From positions 919,844 through 983,843 of the forward strand of contig BPIR01000002.1 of NCBI GenBank assembly GCA_026004215.1: a stretch of 64,000 nucleotides of DNA. Reading direction: 5' to 3'. Below are positions 1-8,601 of this stretch, one piece after another. Below the pieces are notes generated by a model. That model worked only from the letters and a program-made list of their open reading frames with translations. It was not told where the DNA came from and did no database searches. Source of the DNA: Candidatus Binatia bacterium (GTDB lineage Bacteria > Desulfobacterota > Binatia > HRBIN30). Position 1 is the first letter of the stretch, and each line of letters starts with the position of its first letter. A program made the position numbers and the translations under genes.

Positions 1-1976
1 CACACAATTTGAACGAAGTCGTCGAGGCCTTAATTGCCCTCGTGGAGCACCCCGACCTCACGGTTGAAGATCTAATGGAATATGTCGCGGGCCCGGACTT
101 TCCAACCGGCGCGTTGATCCTGGGGCGCCAGGGAATCCAGGAGGCGTACCGTACCGGACGGGGCAGCATACCCGTGCGGGGGCGAGCCACGATCGAAACG
201 GAAGGCAAAAACGGCCGCCAAAGCATCGTGATCACGGAAATCCCTTACCAGGTCAACAAGGCCCGCTTGATCGAGCGTATCGCGGAACTCGTGAACGAAA
301 AGCGCATCACGGGAATTGCCGACCTCCGCGACGAGTCGGACCGCGAGGGTTTGCGCATTGTGGTGGACTTGAAACGCGACGCCGTGCCCGAAGTGGTGCT
401 GAATCAGCTTTATAAGCTGTCGGACTTACAAACCACGTTCAACGTGGCCATGCTGGCGATTGTGGACCGGCGGCCGCGACTGCTCAATTTGCGCGAGGCA
501 CTGCAGGTTTTTCTCGATCATCGCCGGCACGTAATCGTGCGCCGCACGAGCTACGAGTTGCGACAAGCCGAGGAGCGACTCCATATCCTCGATGGGCTCA
601 AGGCAGCACTGGACCACTTGGACGAGGTGATCCAGCTCATTCGCGCGGCTCGGGATCCGGCGGAGGCACGCGCCGCACTCATGGGCCGCCTGGCCTTGAG
701 CGAGCGCCAGGCGCAGGCCATCTTGGACATGCGGCTGCAGCGCCTGACCAGCTTGGAGCGGGAAAAGCTGCTCCAGGAGCGCGAGGAAGTGATCGCGCGG
801 ATTGCACGCTACCGGCAAATTCTGGCAGACGATCGCGAGGTCTCGGCCCTGATCGTCGAGGAATTGCGCGAAATCCAAAAACAGTACGGTGACGCTCGTC
901 GCACGGAAATCGTCGAAGATGTGGGGGAACTCTCGCGCGAGGACCTCGTGCCCGACGAGGAGGTCGTGGTCACGATTTCCCATGCAGGCTATGTGAAACG
1001 AAGCCCATTGAGCGAGTACCGTTCGCAACGACGGGGAGGGCGGGGACTGATTGGGGCGACCACGCGGGAGGAAGACTTCGTGGAACACCTCTTCGTGGCC
1101 TCGACGCATGCCTACCTGCTAGTGTTCACGACATCCGGGAAGGTGTTTTGGCTCAAAGTGTACGAAATCCCCCAAGCGGCGCGGGCCGCGCGCGGCAAAG
1201 CCATCGTGAATTTGCTGGAGCTGAACGGTGAGGAAAAAATTTCGGCCGTTCTGCCGGTCCGGAACTTCGAAGAAGACTGCTACGTCTTTTTTGCGACGCG
1301 CAAAGGCACGGTGAAGAAGACGCCGCTCCAGGCGTTCGCAAACCCCCGCCGAGCGGGAATCGCGGCGATTTCCTTGGCAGAGGGAGACGAAGTCATCGGG
1401 GTGCGACTGACGGATGGCCGCCAGGAAATCATCCTGTCCACCGCAGAAGGACAATCGATCCGCTTCCGCGAAGAGGAAGTCCGGCCCATGGGCCGCACGG
1501 CTGCAGGGGTGCGCGGCATCGCGTTGGATGGCGGCGACAGCGTGGTCGGGGTGGACGTGGTGGACCCAGAGGCGACGTTGCTCGCCGTCTCCGAGAAGGG
1601 CTTCGGCAAGCGAACGCCCATGGATGAATACCGCGTGCAGTCGCGCGGCGGGAAGGGCATCATTACCATGCGCGTGACCGAGCGCACGGGAAAAGTTGTC
1701 GGGGTGCGCATGGTGCGGGACGAAGACGAGGCGATGTTAGTGACGGACTCGGGCCGAGTGATCCGCTTTCCGGTTCGAGACGTTTCCGTCATCGGCCGCA
1801 ACACCCAAGGAGTGCGACTGATCGAGCTCGACGGTGAGGAGCGAGTGGTCGCATTGGCTCGCCTTGCGGAACGCGATAGCGAGAACCACGGCGAACCAAC
1901 TGGCGGATCTGGGAACGGCGCGCCCCCCTCGCCGCCAGAAGCCAGTGCTGGCTCGGGGAGCGATACTCTCCACTGA
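1..1976 (+). CDS. gyrA: DNA gyrase subunit A, C-terminal part (5' end outside window)
   Basis: About the last 656 residues of GyrA, which with GyrB introduces negative supercoils into DNA. The frame is open through the left edge, so the TTG at 9 is internal and the catalytic tyrosine lies outside the window. Visible parts are the end of the breakage-reunion region (EIPYQVNKA near nt 238), the coiled-coil stalk with ILDMRLQRLT near nt 721, and the C-terminal beta-pinwheel made of repeated blades. The GyrA box QRRGGRG at nt 1026-1046 separates it from ParC, which lacks a canonical box. The tail is a low-complexity Gly/Pro/Ser stretch. The gene ends 30 bp from the convergent transglycosylase gene. 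Confidence 0.97.
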   Translation, partial: HNLNEVVEALIALVEHPDLTVEDLMEYVAGPDFPTGALILGRQGIQEAYRTGRGSIPVRGRATIETEGKNGRQSIVITEIPYQVNKARLIERIAELVNEKRITGIADLRDESDREGLRIVVDLKRDAVPEVVLNQLYKLSDLQTTFNVAMLAIVDRRPRLLNLREALQVFLDHRRHVIVRRTSYELRQAEERLHILDGLKAALDHLDEVIQLIRAARDPAEARAALMGRLALSERQAQAILDMRLQRLTSLEREKLLQEREEVIARIARYRQILADDREVSALIVEELREIQKQYGDARRTEIVEDVGELSREDLVPDEEVVVTISHAGYVKRSPLSEYRSQRRGGRGLIGATTREEDFVEHLFVASTHAYLLVFTTSGKVFWLKVYEIPQAARAARGKAIVNLLELNGEEKISAVLPVRNFEEDCYVFFATRKGTVKKTPLQAFANPRRAGIAAISLAEGDEVIGVRLTDGRQEIILSTAEGQSIRFREEEVRPMGRTAAGVRGIALDGGDSVVGVDVVDPEATLLAVSEKGFGKRTPMDEYRVQSRGGKGIITMRVTERTGKVVGVRMVRDEDEAMLVTDSGRVIRFPVRDVSVIGRNTQGVRLIELDGEERVVALARLAERDSENHGEPTGGSGNGAPPSPPEASAGSGSDTLH

Positions 1977-2006
1977 ACGTCGGGCCGGCGCCGGTTGGCT
2001 CTCGGC

Positions 2007-3059
2007 TCACGGATCGAGGCCGGGAACACCGAGAGCCTGAATTTCGCGGGCGTTGTTCCCGACTTCGTAGCGCAGCAATTGCCCGTAGTGCCGCCACACC
2101 CGAAAGGCGAGTGCAGCGGAGAGGACGCGAATCGGATAGTCTGCGGGCAGGTTTTGCAGATAGGGTTGAATCGTGAGGAAATCCTTTGCTCCATAGCGAT
2201 GCATGATTTCCAGTAGGCCACCGTTGCGCGGCCCAATGTTGTAGGCGAGCAGCGCCAGAAAGAGGTCGCCGTTTTGCTGCTGCCAGTAGTAACGCAGCGT
2301 CGCCGCGGCTACGAAGGCGTTGTGCCGCGGATCGTCGAGGTCGAGCGTACGCACCCGGGCGACGCGTTCGGCGACGCGACGAGCGGGCTCCGGTACGGCG
2401 GTGAGTTGAAACAGGCCGCGACCGCCGTCCTTGCTCGTGCGCGGCAAGAACGAGGACTCGGTTGCGGCCACGCCGACCAGCAGTTCCGTTGGAATGCCGA
2501 AACGACCGGCGGCCTCCTCGATGGCTCCCAAGTACGGCTCGGCCCGCTGGAGAATCTGGGCCAACTCTTCGTGCCGCGCCCTGCGATAGGCGGCGTACAC
2601 TTGATGAGCAATACGCTCCCGCTCGCTTTCGGTGCGAGAAGAAAGCAGGCGCCGCAGCTCTTCATACGCGGCGTGTGCCTTTTGATCTCGAGTGACTGCC
2701 CGCGCTCCCGTGACGGCAAGCAAAGCCGCAAAGCCAAAAGGCACCAGCCGATGCAGACGCTCTCCGTAAGTTCGCAGGATGGACCAGGCGGCCACGACGG
2801 CGACCGCGGTGCCGCCGGCGAACGCAGCACTCGTGAGCAGTCGGACCCAAGGGGGCGAAAGGGTCCAGGCAAGAAAAAAGGCTTGCCCAAATACCCACCC
2901 GGCCGCGGCCAACGCTGCCACGGTAAGGGCTACCCACTCCAGGACCAGAGTGGCTGCCCAAGCCCACCCGGTTACCGCAGGCAAGGTCGCGGGAGGCGGA
3001 GTTCGACCGCCTGTGGGGCGCTTCTTTTTCTTCGTGGGCGTCCTGGGCCTGCTCCCCAT
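2007..3059 (-). CDS. Membrane-anchored lytic transglycosylase (SLT domain)
   Basis: 350 residues. The N-terminus is Lys/Arg/Pro-rich, followed by about three hydrophobic segments (roughly residues 31-65, 72-93 and 104-120) and a C-terminal soluble-lytic-transglycosylase domain. Motifs fit the family: catalytic Glu201 in ATESSF, GLFQLT at 215-220 and AYNIGP at 272-277. Enzymes of this fold cleave peptidoglycan between MurNAc and GlcNAc, forming 1,6-anhydro ends. The membrane segments suggest a tethered periplasmic enzyme. The ATG follows an AGG that overlaps the stop of the tiny upstream ORF, so the two may be co-transcribed. Several hydrophobic segments ahead of an SLT domain is less common than a single anchor. 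Confidence 0.88.
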   Translation of the reverse strand: MGSRPRTPTKKKKRPTGGRTPPPATLPAVTGWAWAATLVLEWVALTVAALAAAGWVFGQAFFLAWTLSPPWVRLLTSAAFAGGTAVAVVAAWSILRTYGERLHRLVPFGFAALLAVTGARAVTRDQKAHAAYEELRRLLSSRTESERERIAHQVYAAYRRARHEELAQILQRAEPYLGAIEEAAGRFGIPTELLVGVAATESSFLPRTSKDGGRGLFQLTAVPEPARRVAERVARVRTLDLDDPRHNAFVAAATLRYYWQQQNGDLFLALLAYNIGPRNGGLLEIMHRYGAKDFLTIQPYLQNLPADYPIRVLSAALAFRVWRHYGQLLRYEVGNNAREIQALGVPGLDP

Positions 3060-3065
3060 GGCGAG

Positions 3066-3224
3066 TTACCTGTCGGGTAGCTCACTGCCGAGAGGGAAAA
3101 AAGAGAGGGCAATCTCCCGAACTCGTGCAGCGATCCGATCGGCCTGGCTTTCCGCGATCGAACCTCGAAAAAGTCTGTGGCGTTCGTTGATCCTGACATT
3201 CGCCGCCCAGAAGCCTCCGCGCAA
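3066..3224 (-). CDS. Possible 52-residue hypothetical protein
   Basis: A short frame whose composition looks coding (for example RINERHRLFRGSI followed by AESQADRIAARVREIAL). It ends 7 bp before the transglycosylase start. It lies in the same reading frame as the 71-residue ORF immediately upstream and is separated from it by that ORF's TGA. The only convenient start is TTG at 3224, with no clear ribosome site, so this could be a separate small gene or the severed C-terminal part of a longer protein of about 136 residues. No family recognised. Confidence 0.35.
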   Translation of the reverse strand: MRGGFWAANVRINERHRLFRGSIAESQADRIAARVREIALSFFPLGSELPDR

Positions 3225-3260
3225 GCGAGCCCGGCAAAGCGGAAGACGTTCGCGCGACGG

Positions 3261-3476
3261 TCAGCGCTCCCAGACGACGTACTCGTCGAACTCCTGGCCG
3301 TTCCAGGTGACTGGAAAAGGGCCCGCAACGAAGAAGTCGGGAATGTCGGGGTGCGCTTCGAGACGTAGGCGAACGCGGTCCTCCTCCAGCGCGCGGCGGA
3401 ACTCGTCATCCGAAGGACGTGGCGCCCCTCTGGGGACGCGCACGATGGCCAGAGCTGTGGCGGTCGCTCGTGACAT
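3261..3476 (-). CDS. 71-residue hypothetical protein
   Basis: Small soluble protein with no recognised family. It has a charged middle (DDEFRRALEEDRVRLRLEA) and an ordered-looking end (FPVTWNGQEFDEYVVWER). The ATG at 3476 is chosen because the sequence upstream of it is low-quality; an ATG at 3497 is in frame. No convincing ribosome site. It lies between the SDR gene and the transglycosylase on the same strand. The frame stays open for about 64 codons after its TGA, see the next ORF. Confidence 0.5.
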   Translation of the reverse strand: MSRATATALAIVRVPRGAPRPSDDEFRRALEEDRVRLRLEAHPDIPDFFVAGPFPVTWNGQEFDEYVVWER

Positions 3477-3531
3477 GAGTGGCAAGGTAGGCGGCATATA
3501 GTGCGGCCGCCTCGCCCTTGCAATGCGCTCT

Positions 3532-4329
3532 CTAAGCGGCGGGCATTGCCACACGTTTCGTATTCCGACGTAAGATACCCGGTGCCAGCGCACGGACCAC
3601 GTAGCTGGCCCGAATGAACGAGGGCACGGTGACTTCGTGCTTGCCCGCGCGCAAGCCGGCGATGACGGCATCCACCACGCGCTCGGGCGGAATCATCAGG
3701 CGTTTGGCTACCTCGGGCATTCGCCGGCGCGTCTGGGCGTCGAAAAAGGGCGTGTCCACAGCGCCGGGACATACGGTCATGACGTGAACGCCCAAGTCCT
3801 CCACTTCGTAGGATAACGCTTCGGCAAGCCCGACCTGCGCAAACTTCGTTGCTGCATACGCACTCTCATCGGGAACGCCCAGTTTGCCTGCCACGGAAGC
3901 CATAATCACAACCCAACCCCGGCGTCGCTCGATCATTCGAGGAAGCAGCGCCTTCGTCCAATACACCGTACCGAAGTAGTTGACGCGCATCATGCGCTCC
4001 ATGTCGTCGAGGTCCCACTCCAGGAACGAGCGATGGCCACCGTAGCCTGCATTGTTCACCAGGAGTTCAACCGCACCGAACTCCGCCAGGATGCGCTCCG
4101 CGGCAGCGAACACCTCGGCACGACTGGCCACGTCGGCTGGAACGACTAAGGCCCGCCCTCCGCGTTCCTGAATTTCCTCCGCCACGCGTTTCAGTTCCTC
4201 CTGGCGTCGAGCGACCAACGCCACCTCGGTGCCCTCGCGCGCGAGTCGTTTGGCGAGAAGCTCCCCGATGCCACTGGAGGCCCCGGTCACTACGGCGCGC
4301 AGGCCAGCAAATGACGTAAGCTTTGCCAT
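3532..4329 (-). CDS. Short-chain dehydrogenase/reductase (SDR)
   Basis: 265 residues, a classical SDR. It shows the NAD(P)-binding TGASSGIG near the N-terminus, NNAG in the middle, a catalytic Ser in MASVAGK and YAATK carrying the Tyr and Lys of the active site. The start at 4329 is preceded by GGAGG with good spacing; the longer open frame upstream is not needed. The substrate cannot be told. The tail lacks an obvious membrane anchor. It is 88 bp downstream of a Gfo/Idh/MocA oxidoreductase on the same strand, possibly co-transcribed. Confidence 0.92.
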   Translation of the reverse strand: MAKLTSFAGLRAVVTGASSGIGELLAKRLAREGTEVALVARRQEELKRVAEEIQERGGRALVVPADVASRAEVFAAAERILAEFGAVELLVNNAGYGGHRSFLEWDLDDMERMMRVNYFGTVYWTKALLPRMIERRRGWVVIMASVAGKLGVPDESAYAATKFAQVGLAEALSYEVEDLGVHVMTVCPGAVDTPFFDAQTRRRMPEVAKRLMIPPERVVDAVIAGLRAGKHEVTVPSFIRASYVVRALAPGILRRNTKRVAMPAA

Positions 4330-4417
4330 CCCAAGCCTCCTTGCCCCAAAGGTGTTGCCACAGCCAGCGCCGCGTTGCCAGTGGCGCAAGAGCGCAGCGG
4401 ATGGATGGGGAGCCGTG

Positions 4418-5530
4418 TTAACGAGAACTTCGGCACAGTTCACCAGTCGGAGGAACGGGCAAGTCGACGGGCTCGCCGCAGCGGGCGGATAGATACGCCG
4501 CTTCGGCCAACCGCTGCGCTTGCAGCCCAACCTCGATGCCCGGCGAGGGACGCGTCTTCGTCCACAAAGCCGTGAGGAATGCCAAGTCTTGCATCAGATA
4601 AGCGACACCGGCGAACTCCTTGAGCGCAGGCGGCTCGACTGCGGCGATCGAGCAAAAGCGCTGTAACACTTCCGTGTCCGGCATGGTTGTTTCCGGACCG
4701 TCGCCAAGCTGCCACTGCAAAGGCCCGAGAAAATCGGCATCGCTTGCGAGGAAACCGCGCCGGCAAAAAATCTCCAGCCGGCGATTGGAGGGGCGTTGCA
4801 CCATGTCGTGCCACACATTGACCAGTTGCGCTTGCAAGCCGTTGGGGAACCACAGTTCCACGGCCACGTAGTCCTCGATTCCCGGGTGGCCGGCTAGGTT
4901 GCGCACCCACGCTTGCAGGCGGCTCGGGGAGCCAAAGAGCCAGGTGAGCAAGTCCAGGTCGTGGACGCCATGTTCGATCAACGTCCCGCCGGCAGTCAAC
5001 GTGCGGTCCGCTCGCCAAGGGGTATGGTGGATGCCGCGGATGGGAAAAACTTGATCGTCGCGAAAGATCACGGCCATCGGCTCGCCCAGCGCCTCTTCGC
5101 GCATCATCGCCCGCATCACGGTGTATACCGCGGAGAAGCGGAGGACGAGACCGATTTGATGCGGGACGCCATAGCGCTCCACGGCCTCGAGCATGCGCGC
5201 CCCTTCCACACACGACATGGCCAGTGGTTTTTCACAAAAAATAGCGGTCCCGCGCTGGGCCGCATGGACGACAAATTCGGCATGAAAGGCTGTGGGCGAG
5301 CAAACGAAAACAGCTTCCAACGGCACCCGGTCCAGTAGGTCGTGCCCATCCGCAAAGGCTTGTTTGAAGCCGAACAAGCTCACAGCCCGCTCGCGAGCCG
5401 CGGCATCAGGATCGGCAACCCCACTGAACTCGATCCGCCCCGGAAACGCCGTAGAAATTTGCTGTAAGACGGCAGCGTGCGTGCAGCCAATCAGGCCGGC
5501 ACCGATCAAACCAATCCTCGTGGTGGCCAT
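4418..5530 (-). CDS. Gfo/Idh/MocA family oxidoreductase
   Basis: 370 residues. The N-terminal Rossmann fold has GLIGAGLIG, the family EKPLAMS motif follows near residue 97, and the C-terminal domain contains TLIEHGVHDLDLLTWLFG, matching the conserved His/Asp helix of these sugar or cyclitol dehydrogenases. Family members oxidise or reduce sugars, inositols or related compounds with NAD(P), so the substrate is open. The start ATG follows weak ribosome signals. Upstream lies a 700-bp non-coding stretch and downstream an SDR, suggesting a small redox operon. Confidence 0.9.
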   Translation of the reverse strand: MATTRIGLIGAGLIGCTHAAVLQQISTAFPGRIEFSGVADPDAAARERAVSLFGFKQAFADGHDLLDRVPLEAVFVCSPTAFHAEFVVHAAQRGTAIFCEKPLAMSCVEGARMLEAVERYGVPHQIGLVLRFSAVYTVMRAMMREEALGEPMAVIFRDDQVFPIRGIHHTPWRADRTLTAGGTLIEHGVHDLDLLTWLFGSPSRLQAWVRNLAGHPGIEDYVAVELWFPNGLQAQLVNVWHDMVQRPSNRRLEIFCRRGFLASDADFLGPLQWQLGDGPETTMPDTEVLQRFCSIAAVEPPALKEFAGVAYLMQDLAFLTALWTKTRPSPGIEVGLQAQRLAEAAYLSARCGEPVDLPVPPTGELCRSSR

Positions 5531-5822
5531 GGCCGCGCGAGGCTACTGCAGGTGGCCGCCTTCGCGCAACCAGTGGGCACTCTACGTCGGGCATCGCTAC
5601 GTCGGGCGTTTGTCGGGGGGCCGCGTGCAGTGCCGAGGGCACCGCCACGCCTCTCGATACCCCTGGGCGGAGACTTGGCATCGAAAATCGGGGACCGGCC
5701 AATACAGCGGTTTTTGAGGCCCTTCGAACTCTCGTCGCCCCGTGAGCACCCTGCAGCCCGCCGCGTACGTGTTCGAAAATTTGCGCCTCGGCTCGGAGGC
5801 CCCTTTCCACCGAGAAATGGCG

Positions 5823-5925
5823 CAGGCCGGGTGAGGGTGCGTTGGAATGGCGAGCGGGGAGTCGTGGGTGGCCAGTGGCGAGTGGCAAGTGGGAAGGTGT
5901 AGGGGCGCACGGCCGTGCGCCCCTA
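5823..5925. repeat. Composite dispersed repeat with 26-bp perfect palindrome
   Basis: Three pieces in a row: a CGCAGGCCGGGTGAGGGTG block (5823-5841), a block of imperfect GGCCAGTGGCGAGTGGCAAG units (about 5870-5890), and a perfect 26-bp palindrome at 5900-5925 whose arms read TAGGGGCGCACGG. Related pieces recur in the spacer at 54826-55247. The palindrome can form a strong hairpin. Confidence 0.7.
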
Positions 5926-6137
5926 TGACGTCCAAGCAGAGGTCGGCCGCAGGTCGACTGAGGGTACGCGGCCTGGGGGCCAGCGGTGTGCGGCGGTGCC
6001 TTCTGCACGCTGCCGGCAAAGGCACTTTGTGCCCGAGCAGCGATTTTCGCGGCGCGTTCCATCGCGGCGCGACATCGCGCTTGCGGACGGCGCTGAGCGG
6101 ACGAATCCTCGGCAGAACGCGGGCAGACGGAGTCGGG

Positions 6138-6173
6138 AAAAACCGGCTCCCGGACTCGGCGGGACCGGGAGCC
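6138..6173 (-). terminator. Rho-independent terminator of the acyl-CoA dehydrogenase operon
   Basis: On the minus strand a perfect 9-bp stem, GGCTCCCGG paired with CCGGGAGCC (6165-6173 and 6145-6153), has an 11-nt loop and is followed by GG and five T. It lies about 75 nt past the stop of the gene at 6248, as expected for the end of the tetR-acd-acd transcript. Confidence 0.8.
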
Positions 6174-6247
6174 CGCGTCGGTTCACGTCGTTGCCGCAGC
6201 AGCAAAACGCGCGACTACCGCACGGGTGTGCGCGAGCAGCTCGGACC

Positions 6248-7471
6248 TCAGTTCAACTCCTTGCTCGAGTAGCCAAGGATGCGCCGTGCAACGACCAACA
6301 AGTTGATTTGCTGTGTCCCCTCGAAGATGTCGTTGATCTTCGCATCCCGCATCCACTTTTCGAGTAAGTACTTCCGCGAGTATCCGAGTGGGCCGAGAAG
6401 TTCGACCGCCTTTTGCGTCACCTGCGTCACCGCGAGCCCGGCTTTGGCCTTGGCCATGGAGGCCTCGAGGTTGTTGTGCCGGCCTTGATCCATCAACCAG
6501 GCGGCGCGCCAGGTGAGCAGGCGTGCCGCCTGAAGCGCGGCCTCCATGTCCATGAAGTCTCGCTCGATCGCCGTGAGCTTGTTGCGCGACACGCCGTAGC
6601 GGATCTTGATGCCTTGCTTCTCGAGTTCTGCGCGGACGAAATCTAAAGCGGCGCGTCCGATCCCGATGGCACTGGCAGCCACAGCGGGGCGAGTTGCGTC
6701 GAAAGTGGCCATCGCGCCTTTGAAGCCTTCGGTCGAGCGCTGCACCTCGGGGCTGCCCAGAATGTTGTCCAGCGGAATGCGGCAGTTCTCGAAGACGATC
6801 ATGGCCGTATCCGAGGCGCGAATGCCCATTTTGTCCTCGACCTTGACGACGGTCATTCCGGGTGTGCCGCGTTCCACCACGAAGGCTTTGATGCCGGCGC
6901 GACCGGCGGATTTGTCCACCGTCGCCCACACGACGACAAATCCATCCGACTCCTGTGCGGCCATTTTGCCGCTGGTGACAAAAATTTTCGTACCGTTGAG
7001 CACCCAATGGTCGCCATCGCGCACGGCAGTGGTCGTAATGGCCGCCGTGTCCGAGCCACAATGTGGTTCCGTGATGGCCATAGCGCCCCACTTTGGCGGA
7101 CCCGATCGGAAACGCGCCAAGAAGCGCTCGCGCTGTTCCGGAGTCCCCGCCGCGGCAACGGCGGCGCCGCCGAGCCCTGGATTGGGGATCGAAAGATATA
7201 GCCCCGCATCGCCCCACGATAGTTCCTCGATGGAAACGACGGTTTGAAGATTGCGAACAGAAGGCGCTCCAGGATCTTTCTTCGCTCCGCCACCGAAACT
7301 GACCGGGTTCGTGGCTTTGGAGGCCTCCCACATGGCGTTGAGAAAGTCCCATGGCTTTTCGTGTTCGCGCTCGTCGTACTCGCGTGCGATGGGGCGCATC
7401 ATATTTTCGGCCACCATGTGCACCATGTCGCGTGCCTGTTTGACCTGAGGGGGAAGTTCGAAATCGATCAT
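6248..7471 (-). CDS. Acyl-CoA dehydrogenase
   Basis: 407 residues, a full-length flavin acyl-CoA dehydrogenase that forms the trans-2 double bond of an acyl-CoA and passes electrons to ETF. Domain order is an N-terminal helical part, a middle beta part with AITEPHCGSD (FAD/substrate contact) and a C-terminal helical part with YSRKYLLEKWMRDAKINDIFEGTQQ near the end, matching the conserved family tail. It is the second acyl-CoA dehydrogenase of the operon, 27 bp after the first, and is followed by a strong terminator. Chain-length preference cannot be read from sequence. Confidence 0.94.
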   Translation of the reverse strand: MIDFELPPQVKQARDMVHMVAENMMRPIAREYDEREHEKPWDFLNAMWEASKATNPVSFGGGAKKDPGAPSVRNLQTVVSIEELSWGDAGLYLSIPNPGLGGAAVAAAGTPEQRERFLARFRSGPPKWGAMAITEPHCGSDTAAITTTAVRDGDHWVLNGTKIFVTSGKMAAQESDGFVVVWATVDKSAGRAGIKAFVVERGTPGMTVVKVEDKMGIRASDTAMIVFENCRIPLDNILGSPEVQRSTEGFKGAMATFDATRPAVAASAIGIGRAALDFVRAELEKQGIKIRYGVSRNKLTAIERDFMDMEAALQAARLLTWRAAWLMDQGRHNNLEASMAKAKAGLAVTQVTQKAVELLGPLGYSRKYLLEKWMRDAKINDIFEGTQQINLLVVARRILGYSSKELN

Positions 7472-7498
7472 GGCCGTGTATCTCCTTTCGCGTGAGGA

Positions 7499-8599
7499 TT
7501 ACGCAGTCAGCAACCCTTCGAAGGTCGCAAATCCACGTGCATTGCGGAGAAAGAGCTCCACGAGATGGTCGCGGATGTATCCGTGCCCGCCGAGAATCTG
7601 GACGCCGCGGTCGGCAACCATGAGCGCCATATTGGCGGCGTACTGTTTAGCGAGTACCGCTTCGCGCGTGGCATCTTCTCCGCGGTCGAGTTTCCAAGCT
7701 GCCTCCCAGGTGAGGAGCCGTGCCGCGTCGATCTCGATGGCCATTTCCGCCAGCATGAAGGCAATGGCTTGCTTTTGCGCAATGTACACGCCGAAAGCCT
7801 TGCGCTCTTTGGCATAGTCGCGCGCGTACTCGAACGATGCCCGGGCGACACCTACAGCGGCGGCGGCCAGTGCAACACGTTGCAGGTTCAGCAAGCGGTT
7901 GACGTCGCACCCGCTGGGGCCACCGAGACGCCGCTCGGCCGGCAGACGGCAGCGCTCGAACGCCACCTCGTAGGTCGCGAGCCCCTTGAGTCCCATATTC
8001 TTCTCCCGTTCGAGGATGCTCACGCCGGGTGTGGAGCGATCCACCAGGAACACGCCCACTTCGTCACTGCCCTGCAAACGAGCAAACACAGCAAGATGCT
8101 CGGCCACGGACGCGAGCGGGACGAAACACTTCGTGCCTTGTAACACGTAGCTACCGTTTTCCAGCGTCGCCGTAACGGACAGCTCGGCAAGATCGAAATC
8201 CCAGCGCGGCTCGACTACCGCTGCCGTCGCCGCTGCGAAATTAGCCTGAGCATAGCGGGGAAGAATGGCGTCCTTTTGTTCCTCGGTTCCGGCCTCGACC
8301 ACGGGCACAACCAGCAGACGCGGGGCCAGCAAGTGGCAAGCGATAGAAAGATCCGCCCACGCCAGCTCCTCGATCGCCAAGACGCTCGTAACCGCGCTGT
8401 GAGCTTCGCCCGCCCCGCCGTATGCCTCCGGAATGAGAGCCTGCGTGAGCCCGAGTTCCCAGCCTTGTTGGATGAGTTCGGAGGGAATTTCCCCCGTCTC
8501 ATCGCTCGCGCGTGCCTGCGGCCGGACCCGCTCGCGGGCAAACTCCGCTACGGTATCGCGGATCAGGCGTTGTTCTTCGGACGGTTCGAAACTCACCAT
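7499..8599 (-). CDS. Acyl-CoA dehydrogenase
   Basis: 366 residues from the ATG at 8599, which is preceded by a strong AGGAGG; a longer upstream frame overlaps tetR and is not used. It has the acyl-CoA dehydrogenase layout: N-terminal helices (SEEQRLIRDTVAEFARERV), middle domain with AAVVEPRWDFD where relatives usually have a T-E-P-x-x-GSD motif, and C-terminal QILGGHGYIRDHLVELFLRNAR. The altered middle motif and only modest similarity to its neighbour suggest a divergent subfamily, perhaps a partner of the next gene. It starts 3 bp after tetR, so the three genes form one operon. Confidence 0.92.
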   Translation of the reverse strand: MVSFEPSEEQRLIRDTVAEFARERVRPQARASDETGEIPSELIQQGWELGLTQALIPEAYGGAGEAHSAVTSVLAIEELAWADLSIACHLLAPRLLVVPVVEAGTEEQKDAILPRYAQANFAAATAAVVEPRWDFDLAELSVTATLENGSYVLQGTKCFVPLASVAEHLAVFARLQGSDEVGVFLVDRSTPGVSILEREKNMGLKGLATYEVAFERCRLPAERRLGGPSGCDVNRLLNLQRVALAAAAVGVARASFEYARDYAKERKAFGVYIAQKQAIAFMLAEMAIEIDAARLLTWEAAWKLDRGEDATREAVLAKQYAANMALMVADRGVQILGGHGYIRDHLVELFLRNARGFATFEGLLTA

Positions 8600-8601
8600 C
8601 G

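Larger units (their letters stand above)
5531..6247. other. Non-coding spacer with repeat and terminator
   Basis: About 700 bp without a convincing gene. Open frames exist on both strands but are Arg/Pro/Gly-rich with no motifs or ribosome sites. The stretch holds the composite repeat at 5823-5925 and the terminator of the acyl-CoA dehydrogenase operon at 6138-6173. Any promoter of the Gfo/Idh/MocA gene should also lie here but none was picked out. Confidence 0.6.

Noticed and set aside
1280..2236. Long open frame on the minus strand opposite gyrA
   Set aside because: Composition is Ser/Thr/Arg/Pro-rich and has no motif; it is the shadow of gyrA in GC-rich DNA.
5531..6247. Several open frames of 80-200 codons on both strands in the spacer
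   Set aside because: No family motif, weak starts, and they run through a palindromic repeat.
6183..7352. 389-codon frame opposite the first listed acyl-CoA dehydrogenase frame
   Set aside because: Arg/Gly/His-rich without motif; overlaps a clear acyl-CoA dehydrogenase on the same strand in another frame.
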